DNA of 22,543 bases from a virus, in IMG/VR virus record IMGVR_UViG_3300011116_000263, positions 1 through 22,543 of that record; one strand, 5' to 3'. A program made the position numbers and the translations under genes. The notes under the pieces were generated by a model. It made no database searches. It had not been told where the DNA came from and was given only the letters and a program-made list of their open reading frames with translations. Of this stretch, positions 15,519-20,753 are shown piece by piece. Position 1 is the stretch's first letter. Each line of letters begins with the position of its first letter.

Positions 15519-15868
15519 ACCCGCTCGAAATAACGCTGCCGTGGCCTCCATCGGTCAACACCTACTGGCGCATGGTCAACGGGCGGATGATCATCAGCAA
15601 GGACGGGAGAGACTACCGACAAGAGGTGGCCGACCAGATGCTGATACAGCGTGCCCAGAAACACTTTGACGGGCCGTTGTGCCTTACGGTGGAGGCTCAC
15701 CGCCCAGACAACCGCAGGCGCGACCTAGACAATCTTTTGAAAGCCGCACTCGACTCATTGGCTCACGCTGGCGTGTACGAGGACGACTCGCAGATAAAAG
15801 ACTTACGCATTTATTGGGCACCAACCATTGGCGGGATGCTTAAGATCAAAATTGAGGAGATGGAATGA
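15515..15868 (+). CDS. rusA: RusA-family Holliday junction resolvase
   Basis: 117 residues, close to the 120 of E. coli RusA. The opening LPWPPSVNTYWR is the family signature. The catalytic positions Asp70, Asp72 and Asp91 and the essential Lys76 all occur at the same numbers as in the E. coli enzyme, within RRRDLDNLLKAALDSL and YEDDSQI. The dimeric enzyme cuts four-way DNA junctions symmetrically, here resolving recombination or replication intermediates before packaging. The start forms an ATGA overlap with the previous gene. The last codons contain the 15-base repeat that bounds the following two-gene cassette, and the protein ends KIKIEEME. Confidence 0.93.
   Translation: MNPLEITLPWPPSVNTYWRMVNGRMIISKDGRDYRQEVADQMLIQRAQKHFDGPLCLTVEAHRPDNRRRDLDNLLKAALDSLAHAGVYEDDSQIKDLRIYWAPTIGGMLKIKIEEME
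15848..15862 (+). repeat. Left direct repeat bounding the dpdA-like/transporter cassette
   Basis: AAAATTGAGGAGATG, identical to 17001-17015. It lies in the last codons of rusA, in the same frame (K-I-E-E-M) as the right copy in the transporter gene. It includes the GAGGAG ribosome binding site of the next gene, and both copies are followed by two bases and an ATGA start/stop overlap. Confidence 0.9.
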
Positions 15869-16545
15869 TTCATTATCACGGAACACCAATCAGTCCCATT
15901 AAAGCCATTGAAACAATGGGCGGTAAGCATTTTTGTATTTCTTATGCCCGTCCTGATGATTTAAAGCGTTGCTTACGCATTGGTCAATCTTTGATGCTAG
16001 ACAACGGCGCATTTAGTGCAAAGACAAGAGGCTTGCCATTTGACCGGGATGGGTTTTATGCTTGGGTAGAACCCTTGCTGGCTCACCCACATTGGGCGGT
16101 TGTTCCTGATGTAATTGACGGCTCTGTGCAAGAACAGCGTGACATGGTTAAGTCTTGGCCTTTCCGCAAAGACATGGGCATTCCTGTGTGGCATCTTGGC
16201 CTTCCCATTTCCTACCTCATTGAACTTTGTGATGCTTGGGGACGGGTTTGCTTTGGCTCGGCTGGAGAGTTTTGGAAGATTGGCACAGCTAAGTGGTGTC
16301 ACCGCATGGATGAGGCATTCAACGCTTTGGTGAACGCTTATGGCAGGCAAATACCTTGGGTTCATGGGATGCGTATGCTTGGGCAATCAAGCGGCCCGTG
16401 GCCTTTAGCAAGTGCCGATTCAACCAATGTTGCACTGCATCATGCAGAGCATTTGGAATGTGCTGGATGTATGGCAAAACGCATTGACTCAACCAACCCA
16501 CCCACAAATTGGAAAATTCAACCATTACAGGAGTTTTTATGCTGA
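15865..16545 (+). CDS. TGT/DpdA-like 7-deazaguanine transglycosylase (226 aa)
   Basis: ATG 15865 forms an ATGA overlap with rusA, with GAGGAG at 15854-15859. Motifs: LMLDNGAFSA with Asp46, VVPDVIDG at 79-86, PVWHLG at 107-112, CFGSAGEFW at 129-137, WVHGMRML at 165-172 and SADSTNVA at 183-190 with Asp185. The order parallels tRNA-guanine transglycosylases (DSGGF with the acid/base Asp, a glycine-rich base pocket, then a nucleophilic Asp). This is how I recognise the phage 'deoxypurine in DNA A' group, which swaps guanine in DNA for a 7-deazaguanine. His192/His193/His196 and Cys199/Cys202 after the nucleophile motif could be a reduced metal site. It is shorter than bacterial Tgt (about 375 residues). 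The adjoining transporter gene supports the call. Residue assignments are by motif order, not alignment. Confidence 0.72.
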   Translation: MIHYHGTPISPIKAIETMGGKHFCISYARPDDLKRCLRIGQSLMLDNGAFSAKTRGLPFDRDGFYAWVEPLLAHPHWAVVPDVIDGSVQEQRDMVKSWPFRKDMGIPVWHLGLPISYLIELCDAWGRVCFGSAGEFWKIGTAKWCHRMDEAFNALVNAYGRQIPWVHGMRMLGQSSGPWPLASADSTNVALHHAEHLECAGCMAKRIDSTNPPTNWKIQPLQEFLC

Positions 16546-17021
16546 TTGCCGCCATCATTGTTTACGCCATTGCCATGACATTGGCAAATTTGTCAATTGC
16601 CATTTTTGGCGTGTGGGTCAGTCCTATAAACGCATTTCTGTTTATCGGCCTTGATTTGGCATTGCGGGATTGGTTGCAAATGCAAATTAAAGCATGGCAG
16701 ATGGCGGCTTTGATTGTAATCAGTGGGGCATTGACTTATGCATTTAACCAAAACGCTGGAATGATTGCCGTGGCATCTGCGGCATCTTTTACTTTGGCAG
16801 CATTGGCCGATTGGGCGGTTTTTTCAAAGGTTACCGGCTCATGGTTTAAGCGGGCTAATGTGTCCAATTTTGCTGGCGCAGCAGTGGACTCTGTGGTATT
16901 CCCCACCATTGCTTTTGGTGTGTTGATGCCAGAAATTATTGTTTTGCAATTTGCCGCAAAAATTGTCGGTGGATATTTTTGGTCTGTTTTACTAAAGAAA
17001 AAAATTGAGGAGATGCCATGA
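16539..17021 (+). CDS. VUT/YhhQ-like queuosine-precursor transporter (160 aa)
   Basis: ATG 16539 with AGGAG at 16529-16533; it overlaps the dpdA-like gene by seven bases, so the two are translationally coupled. About six hydrophobic helices are seen: 2-23, 28-43, 54-69, 75-95, 108-130 and 135-152. Family-type sequence includes SPINAFLFIGLDLALRDWL (28-46), ASFTLAALADWAVF (82-95) and NVSNFAGAAVDSVVFPTIAFG (107-127), with Asp39, Asp91 and Asp117 within or beside membrane segments. E. coli YhhQ of this VUT family imports preQ0/preQ1. The phage protein is shorter than YhhQ (221 residues), lacking mainly the termini. It would act in the host inner membrane, feeding precursor to the DpdA-like enzyme. 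Substrate is inferred from family and partner. Confidence 0.78.
   Translation: MLIAAIIVYAIAMTLANLSIAIFGVWVSPINAFLFIGLDLALRDWLQMQIKAWQMAALIVISGALTYAFNQNAGMIAVASAASFTLAALADWAVFSKVTGSWFKRANVSNFAGAAVDSVVFPTIAFGVLMPEIIVLQFAAKIVGGYFWSVLLKKKIEEMP
17001..17015 (+). repeat. Right direct repeat bounding the dpdA-like/transporter cassette
   Basis: AAAATTGAGGAGATG, identical to 15848-15862 and in the same reading frame of the transporter gene (K-I-E-E-M, then P and stop). Recombination between the copies would delete 1153 bases, remove both cassette genes, leave rusA intact apart from its last residue (E to P) and keep the ATGA overlap with the gene at 17018. Confidence 0.9.
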
Positions 17022-17230
17022 ACGAGGACGTAGCGCTGAAGTGCCTTTGGTTTACCAGCGCAAAGGGAACCATCGGCATAGCCAAGGTCAAGACCTACGG
17101 TGGAGAGATCGAATACAGGATAAGTTCAGTAGATGGATTTTTAGAAAACATGGATGTCCAGCAAGTGGTTGCATGGGGAGCAAGATTCCCTGACTCTGCT
17201 GGCGAAGCACTTTTTGGGAAACACGAATGA
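17018..17230 (+). CDS. Small hypothetical protein (70 aa)
   Basis: ATGA overlap with the transporter gene, using the GAGGAG of the right cassette repeat as ribosome binding site. Sequence: a beta-rich protein (LKCLWFTSAKGTIGIAKVKTYGGEIEYRISSVDGF) followed by a helix (MDVQQVVAWGARFPDSAGEALF). No family is recognised. If the upstream cassette is exchangeable, this gene was originally next to rusA. G+C returns to the higher level of the flanking early genes. A second open frame starting at 17005 on the same strand is a shadow. Confidence 0.65.
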   Translation: MNEDVALKCLWFTSAKGTIGIAKVKTYGGEIEYRISSVDGFLENMDVQQVVAWGARFPDSAGEALFGKHE

Positions 17231-17388
17231 AACAAGAACCAGAGTGGGTTGATGTGGTGGCAATGTTCGCCATGCTGGCGCTACTGAGCAGGCCCAAGAG
17301 CGCACAGCCAGAAGACATTGCTTATGTGGCCTACGAGCAGGCTCAAAAAATAATTGAAGAAAAGGATAGGCGGGATAAAAAAGTGTGA
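17227..17388 (+). CDS. Small hypothetical protein (53 aa)
   Basis: ATG 17227 gives an ATGA overlap with the previous stop; TGA at 17386-17388. The product reads MKQEPEWVDVVAMFAMLALL, then SRPKSAQPEDIAYVAYEQAQKIIEEKDRRD. It has a short hydrophobic helix at residues 8-20 and a charged helical tail with the frequent phage phrase 'AYEQAxxIIEEK'. It is probably a small helical protein with weak membrane affinity. Its function is unknown. Overlap and the continuing operon support it as real. Confidence 0.6.
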   Translation: MKQEPEWVDVVAMFAMLALLSRPKSAQPEDIAYVAYEQAQKIIEEKDRRDKKV

Positions 17389-17427
17389 TATGCTTTAACT
17401 TCAACTTAAACAGCGAAAGGAAATACA

Positions 17428-17757
17428 GTGCAAGACCGAGACCCTCACGAGGCGGTGGATTACATCCTAAGACACGCCAAGCAGTTCGCCAAAGCCAAGG
17501 CGGAGCGCACCTACATCGAGCATTACCGCAAGAGCCTCAAGGCCATCTTGATGAAGAAGTCCAACGAGTCAGCGATTGGTGCCCAAGAACGCGAAGCCTA
17601 CGCACACCCAGAGATGCTGGAGTTGATCAAGGGCTTACAGGCAGCGGTAGAGATCGAAGAGAAGCTCAAGTGGGACATCACCGCAGCCGAGCTTCGCGTC
17701 GAGATCTGGCGTACAGAACAAGCAAACAACAGACAAGAATTTAAGGTGACAGTATGA
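17428..17757 (+). CDS. Conserved phage early protein (109 aa, GTG start)
   Basis: GTG 17428 preceded by AAAGGAAA. This is one of the few breaks in the overlapping series (39 bases after the previous stop), so a new transcript could begin here, though no convincing promoter is seen. The protein is almost wholly helical: AVDYILRHAKQFAKAKAERTYIEHYRKSLKAILM, EREAYAHPEMLELIKGLQAAVEIEEKLKW, RVEIWRTEQANNR. This helix pattern, with 'AKAKAERxYLExxRKSxKAxLM' and 'EVWRTxQANNR', is very common in siphophage and podophage early regions. I recognise the family but know no proven function. High G+C, like the genes upstream of the cassette. Confidence 0.75.
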   Translation: MQDRDPHEAVDYILRHAKQFAKAKAERTYIEHYRKSLKAILMKKSNESAIGAQEREAYAHPEMLELIKGLQAAVEIEEKLKWDITAAELRVEIWRTEQANNRQEFKVTV

Positions 17758-17990
17758 AACTAAATGTATGGAAACACGCGCAAGAGATGGAGACACTTAT
17801 CTTGCATTTGGAATCAAGGATAAATGATCTTGAATCAACACTTTTTACTTTATTGTCAAAACCAAAGGCTGATGAAAACTGGATTTCAAAAATAAAAGAG
17901 AAAGAGCTTCTTGATCGCAAAGCACGACAACGTGTTTACGCACGCAAGTATTACCTGAAGAAAAAAGCACAACGTCAGGAGGCTAAGTAA
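17754..17990 (+). CDS. Small coiled-coil protein with basic tail (78 aa)
   Basis: ATGA overlap with the previous gene. Residues 8-40 are a heptad-like coiled coil (MKLNVWKHAQEMETLILHLE then SRINDLESTLFTLLSK); residues 48-78 are strongly basic (KEKELLDRKARQRVYARKYYLKKKAQRQ), suggesting nucleic-acid contact. It is AT-richer than the neighbour upstream. No known domain is recognised. Its stop TAA shares its last A with the ATG of the next gene. Confidence 0.65.
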   Translation: MKLNVWKHAQEMETLILHLESRINDLESTLFTLLSKPKADENWISKIKEKELLDRKARQRVYARKYYLKKKAQRQEAK

Positions 17991-18139
17991 TGCCTGCACT
18001 AATCGGATTTCTTTGCGTGGCTGCGTGGCTTACGCACGTTTTTACTTGCTTTGCACATGGCTTGTGGGGTTTCCTGTTGGCTGGTGCCATCTTGTTTCCC
18101 ATCGGCATATTGCATGGTTTTTATCTTTGGCTTAATTAG
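17990..18139 (+). CDS. Small two-helix membrane protein (49 aa)
   Basis: ATG 17990 overlaps the upstream stop by one base (TAATG), with AGGAGG at 17977-17982 as a strong ribosome binding site. The protein is two hydrophobic segments, ALIGFLCVAAWLTHVFTCFA and GLWGFLLAGAILFPIGILHGFYLWL, joined by a short His/Gly turn. The 'GFLxAGAxxFPIGxxHGxGxW' second helix is familiar from small phage membrane proteins. It could be a superinfection or holin-accessory protein; nothing decides this. Too short to be found by length-limited gene callers. Confidence 0.68.
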   Translation: MPALIGFLCVAAWLTHVFTCFAHGLWGFLLAGAILFPIGILHGFYLWLN

Positions 18140-18148
18140 GAGAGTGAC

Positions 18149-18373
18149 ATGAAAGACGAGATTGCAGGTACGATTTACGCCAAGGAATACACAGATTGGC
18201 ACATCAAGACAGGCGGCTTTGCAAAGGACATGACATTGCGCGATCACTTTGCGGGGTTGGCTATGCAAGCAATGATATTAAGCGGCAACATACCAGTGTC
18301 AGTAAGTGATGCAGAGATTGCAGATTTAGCATACAAAATGGCAGACTTAATGCTTAAGGAGCGTGCCAAATGA
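18149..18373 (+). CDS. Small conserved phage protein (74 aa)
   Basis: GGAGAG lies before ATG 18149. Central helix: MTLRDHFAGLAMQAMILSGNIPVSVSDAEIADLAYKMADLMLKER. The 'LRDxFAxxAxxxxL...A..AYxxADxML' pattern is one of the most frequent small phage families, usually of unknown function. It is soluble and acidic. It is followed by an ATGA overlap to the Cys-rich membrane protein. Confidence 0.75.
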   Translation: MKDEIAGTIYAKEYTDWHIKTGGFAKDMTLRDHFAGLAMQAMILSGNIPVSVSDAEIADLAYKMADLMLKERAK

Positions 18374-18588
18374 ACTGTTGTAACGCAAACGGTGATTGCA
18401 CACAAGGGCGTGACTGCCCTGTACGCAAGCAGCGTATTCAAGAAGTCAACGAGGCTTATATCAAAGGATACATGATGGGACAGGAAGACCCGCTGGATGA
18501 CCTTGCCGACACGTTTAAAGCCTTGCTTACCATGTTGACTGCGGTGCTTGGCGTGTGGATTGTGTGTTTAATTTTTTGGGGGAAGTGA
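18370..18588 (+). CDS. Small Cys-rich membrane protein (72 aa)
   Basis: ATGA overlap with the previous gene. Residues 3-16 hold four cysteines (CCNANGDCTQGRDC), which could form a small metal or disulphide knot. Residues 22-44 are helical with GYMMGQEDPLDDLADTF. Residues 49-69 form a single transmembrane helix (ALLTMLTAVLGVWIVCLIFW). The expected orientation is cysteines in the cytoplasm or periplasm depending on insertion, which cannot be told. Similar N-terminal CxxxxxCxxGxxCPxR motifs occur in small phage proteins of unknown role. Confidence 0.65.
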   Translation: MNCCNANGDCTQGRDCPVRKQRIQEVNEAYIKGYMMGQEDPLDDLADTFKALLTMLTAVLGVWIVCLIFWGK

Positions 18589-18812
18589 TGGCAAAACTAC
18601 CATACACATACACAATCTGCCCGCCGCAGGAAGAACCCAAGCGGTTTACCGCAAGCTGCAAAGAGATGGGGGAACTGTTGCAAAACAGTCCTGATGGCAA
18701 CCTGACCATTGATGACCGCCGCAACGGGCTGTGGCAATCGTGGGAAGGCAAGGGCGTAGCAGCCGAGCCGTTTGAAGACACGTTGCGCAGAATTGCAAGG
18801 AGCAGACCATGA
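18588..18812 (+). CDS. Small hypothetical protein (74 aa)
   Basis: ATG 18588 overlaps the previous stop by one base (TGATG), with GGGGGAAG as ribosome binding site; an in-frame ATG at 18555 lies inside the previous gene and is not preferred. The product starts MAKLPYTYTICPPQEEPKRF and continues ASCKEMGELLQNSPDGNLTIDDRRNGLWQSW. It is a mixed alpha/beta soluble protein with two cysteines. No family is recognised. Confidence 0.6.
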   Translation: MAKLPYTYTICPPQEEPKRFTASCKEMGELLQNSPDGNLTIDDRRNGLWQSWEGKGVAAEPFEDTLRRIARSRP

Positions 18813-19048
18813 ACATCGTTGAACTAGCTAAACAGGCTGAAGAATATGCAAACAATATTGTTCAGTCAAACGACAACGATTACGCTTGGGGATTTTTAAG
18901 AGATCAAAAGTTTGCCCACTTGGTAGCAGCAGCAGCCCGTGCTGACGAGCGAGAGGAGTGCGCTAAAGCGTGTGAAGAAGTAGGTCAATGGCCCTCGCTG
19001 GGGCCAAAAGACTGTGCGTATGCTATCCGCGAAAGGGGAACACCATGA
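18809..19048 (+). CDS. Small conserved phage protein (79 aa)
   Basis: ATGA overlap with the previous gene. Helical N-terminus (MNIVELAKQAEEYANNIV), then HLVAAAARADEREECAKACEEVGQW and CAYAIRERG. The ADEREECAKACEE...AIRERG half corresponds to the EREACAKMADE...AIRNR half of the protein at 15285-15518, so the two are likely distant paralogues or share an exchanged module. This motif is abundant in small phage proteins without known function. The end of the gene carries the first copy of ATGACAGGCTA. Confidence 0.7.
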   Translation: MNIVELAKQAEEYANNIVQSNDNDYAWGFLRDQKFAHLVAAAARADEREECAKACEEVGQWPSLGPKDCAYAIRERGTP

Positions 19049-19128
19049 CAGGCTATCAATATTATTGCGTGTATTGCAAACGACCTGTGTTCACAATATT
19101 AACCAAGTGTAGGAGTTGCGGAAAATGA
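19045..19128 (+). CDS. 27-residue zinc-ribbon miniprotein
   Basis: ATG 19045 with an ATGA overlap to the previous stop and AAAGGGGAA upstream; TGA at 19126-19128 overlaps the next start, again as ATGA. The product has CxxC at residues 8-11 (YCVYCK) and CxxC at 22-25 (KCRSCGK), a complete four-cysteine zinc knuckle and nothing else. The correct overlaps at both ends and the intact Cys4 pattern argue that it is real despite its size. It may bind nucleic acid or a host protein; that is speculation. Confidence 0.55.
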   Translation: MTGYQYYCVYCKRPVFTILTKCRSCGK

Positions 19129-19595
19129 CAGGCTACGAAAGCAAACGCGCTGCGGCGCAGGACAAGTTAGCGCAGCCAGCGCAGGAGTTTAATCGGACGT
19201 GGGTTTGTAACGAATGCGGTTCGCAGCAATTTACATCAGCAATTTGTGAAGCTGACCTTGACTATCTTGCGTGTTCAAATTGTGGGGGCAACGAATTTCA
19301 CAAAGAAGCCTTGGTACAGCCAGCGCAGGAGCCTGTGGCAAATGACAGAGCATTGCAACTTGTTACACATCAATTAAATCATTGGGTAGCTTATGCGACA
19401 GAGTTGCGAGAAAGGCTGAATAAGTACGAAGGCGGTGCGCCAATGCTTTTAAACACCACCCCACCACAGCGCACATGGGTAGACCTGACTAACGATGAAA
19501 TCAACAACTTGGCGGCAGGATGCCATCTTGGTAATTCTGTGCAAGATGCAATTTATAAAGCCTTAGCCAAGCTAAAGGATAAGAACAATGGTTGA
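19125..19595 (+). CDS. Zinc-ribbon-containing phage protein (156 aa)
   Basis: ATG 19125 is chosen for its ATGA overlap; an in-frame ATG at 19116 lacks one. Residues 16-21 (QPAQE) and 65-69 (QPAQE) are encoded by identical 15-base repeats. Between them lies a Cys4 zinc ribbon (C28xxC31, C50xxC53, plus Cys41). Residues 75-105 are a coiled-coil helix (ALQLVTHQLNHWVAYATELRERL). The C-terminal part, PPQRTWVDLTNDEINNLAAG...AIYKALAKLKDKN, is a module common at the end of variable small phage proteins. The mosaic build suggests a chassis protein carrying exchangeable inserts. Function unknown. Confidence 0.68.
   Translation: MTGYESKRAAAQDKLAQPAQEFNRTWVCNECGSQQFTSAICEADLDYLACSNCGGNEFHKEALVQPAQEPVANDRALQLVTHQLNHWVAYATELRERLNKYEGGAPMLLNTTPPQRTWVDLTNDEINNLAAGCHLGNSVQDAIYKALAKLKDKNNG
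19173..19331 (+). repeat. 15-base direct repeats flanking a zinc-ribbon coding segment
   Basis: CAGCCAGCGCAGGAG occurs at 19173-19187 and 19317-19331, 144 bases apart (48 codons, same frame). The segment between them encodes exactly the Cys4 zinc ribbon. Deletion by recombination between the copies would keep the reading frame. Confidence 0.85.
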
Positions 19596-19818
19596 AGAAG
19601 TATTGGTAGATGGCTTTGGGTCAAGAGCAATTGGCGCTATTGGTGTCAAGATAACAGAAGAACGAATTGAGTTTTCTTCCGATACTGGGTTTGGGCGCTT
19701 GTTGACAAATCCATTAAAGACCGACAACGGGCAGACAATCGGTGAGCGTAACAGAGCCTATTTGCATGCGAAGCTGGATGCATGGCTTGATAAAACTTTT
19801 GAGGAATCCGATGCGTAA
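19588..19818 (+). CDS. Small hypothetical protein (76 aa)
   Basis: ATG 19588 overlaps the zinc-ribbon gene by eight bases, with AAGGAT about eight bases upstream. Beta-rich first half (VEEVLVDGFGSRAIGAIGVKITEERIEFSS) and a helical C-terminus (TIGERNRAYLHAKLDAWLDKTFEE). No family is recognised. It overlaps the following gene by eight bases. Confidence 0.65.
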   Translation: MVEEVLVDGFGSRAIGAIGVKITEERIEFSSDTGFGRLLTNPLKTDNGQTIGERNRAYLHAKLDAWLDKTFEESDA

Positions 19819-20041
19819 GTCCAACCACCACGCCATAAGAGCATCATTAAGAAGCCACCCTGATGGCCTTACCGCTACTGAAATAAGTGAGCATACTGAA
19901 AAAGATCGCAGTGCTATCAGGAGGGCGCTACAAGAAATGCCAGATGTGTACATTGATCGCTGGGTAATACCAAAGCGGCGGCGCGTTTTGACGCCCGTGT
20001 ATGTGGCCGTCAATGTGCCAGAGGACTGCCCAAAGCCATGA
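19811..20041 (+). CDS. Winged-helix DNA-binding protein (76 aa)
   Basis: Start ATG 19811, with GAGG at 19801-19804 six bases before; a longer reading from 19742 lies inside the previous gene and is rejected. Residues 8-45 form a helix-turn-helix (AIRASLRSHPDGLTATEISEHTEKDRSAIRRALQEM), followed by a two-stranded wing (YIDRWVIPKRRRVLTPVYVAV). This small winged-helix type with 'GLTAxEIAxxxxxxxxxvRRxLxxMPDvYIDRW' is a frequent phage early protein. It may regulate the downstream nuclease or late genes, which is inference. It has an ATGA overlap to the Ref-like gene. Confidence 0.75.
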   Translation: MRKSNHHAIRASLRSHPDGLTATEISEHTEKDRSAIRRALQEMPDVYIDRWVIPKRRRVLTPVYVAVNVPEDCPKP

Positions 20042-20346
20042 CCAAAGACGAGAAGCGCCACCTCAGCGCGGTAGCCGAGCTAGGGTGCGCTGTCTGCCGC
20101 AGGATGGGGTACGAGGGCACCCCAGCCGAAATCCACCACAAAAGGGCTGGAACGGGGGCTGGAAGGCGCTCCAGCCACATGGATGTACTGCCTTTGTGCC
20201 CGCAACACCACAGAGGCTCAGACGGCATCCACGGGCTGGGCACCAAAGGCTTTGCCAAGCACTGGGGCTTTGACGAGGAGGATCTCCTGATGGACACCCG
20301 CCTGTTGCTAAATCTGGACATATTAGGGAAAACACCTAGAAAATAA
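20038..20346 (+). CDS. Ref-like RecA-dependent HNH-type nuclease (102 aa)
   Basis: Starts MTKDEKRHLSAVAELGCAVCRRMGY, with Cys17 and Cys20. It continues with EIHHKRAGTGAGRRSSHMDVLPLCPQHHRG (His33, His34, Cys54, His57, His58) and HGLGTKGFAKHWGFDEEDLL. This matches the C-terminal catalytic part of phage P1 Ref, an HNH-superfamily nuclease that cuts DNA in RecA-made displacement loops. Short stand-alone versions occur in many phages near recombination genes. The metal and catalytic residues look complete. The likely role is recombination or attack on host DNA; dependence on RecA is by analogy. Last gene before a short intergenic region containing a promoter candidate. Confidence 0.83.
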   Translation: MTKDEKRHLSAVAELGCAVCRRMGYEGTPAEIHHKRAGTGAGRRSSHMDVLPLCPQHHRGSDGIHGLGTKGFAKHWGFDEEDLLMDTRLLLNLDILGKTPRK

Positions 20347-20359
20347 TTTGGCAAAAGGC

Positions 20360-20386
20360 TTGAATCGTTTAATTTGGCGTTATACT
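20360..20386 (+). promoter_or_regulatory. Candidate sigma70 promoter after the Ref-like gene
   Basis: TTGAAT at 20360-20365 and TATACT at 20381-20386, spacer 15 bases, shorter than ideal. It lies in the 81-base gap before the gene at 20428, one of the few real gaps in the rightward early series. The -10 is good (five of six) and the -35 and spacing are poor, so an activator may be needed. Predicted start is near 20393. Confidence 0.4.
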
Positions 20387-20427
20387 AGCGCTACTGCAAT
20401 CCGCAGGTAACAGTGAAGGAAACAGCG

Positions 20428-20718
20428 ATGAACAACGATCTCAAACTCAACGAAGTAGACACCCTCGGCGCACTGCTGGCTCAGATCAAAGACCTGACCG
20501 ACCGCGCTGAGGCCATCAAGGACGCCATCAAAGACAGCGCCAGCGCAGGCGGTGCCAAGGTTGTAGAGGGTGCCATCTTCAAAGCCACTTACTCTGAGAC
20601 CAACCGCTCCTCGGTTGACTACAAAGCCCTGCTGGCTGAGTTGGGTGCCACTGCCCAGCAGATCGCCAACCACACAAAGACCACCGCCGTGTTTACGGTC
20701 AAGGTAACCAGTCGCTAA
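20428..20718 (+). CDS. Conserved phage early protein (96 aa)
   Basis: ATG 20428 with AAGGAA at 20417-20422; an in-frame GTG at 20413 would place the ribosome binding site inside the gene and is rejected. N-terminal coiled-coil helix (VDTLGALLAQIKDLTDRAEAIKDAIKD), then a beta segment (EGAIFKATYSETNRSSVDYKALLAELG) and VFTVKVTSR at the end. The 'LGxLxAxIxxLxxxxxxIKxxL...EGxxFxAxxSexxrxxvDxkall' layout is a very common small phage family, often beside replication or recombination genes. The proven role is unknown to me. It is the first gene after the candidate promoter and is high in G+C. Confidence 0.75.
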   Translation: MNNDLKLNEVDTLGALLAQIKDLTDRAEAIKDAIKDSASAGGAKVVEGAIFKATYSETNRSSVDYKALLAELGATAQQIANHTKTTAVFTVKVTSR

Positions 20719-20727
20719 TCAACAACC

Positions 20728-20741
20728 GGGGCTTCGGCCCC
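20728..20741 (+). other. TTCG-loop hairpin just upstream of a ribosome binding site
   Basis: GGGGC (20728-20732), loop TTCG, GCCCC (20737-20741): an extra-stable tetraloop hairpin directly abutting the AAGGAG (20742-20747) of the next gene. There is no T-run after it, so it is not a typical intrinsic terminator. It could protect the downstream mRNA 5' end after cleavage or slow translation. Confidence 0.6.
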
Positions 20742-20753
20742 AAGGAGAACATC

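Noticed and set aside
17385-17744. 119-residue plus-strand frame rich in Arg and Gly
   Set aside because: Out of frame with the GTG-started helical protein at 17428, which has a ribosome binding site and a known family pattern.
20728-20741. Hairpin after the 20428 gene as an intrinsic terminator
   Set aside because: The stem is followed by AAGGAG and not a T-run, and a gene starts 13 bases later.
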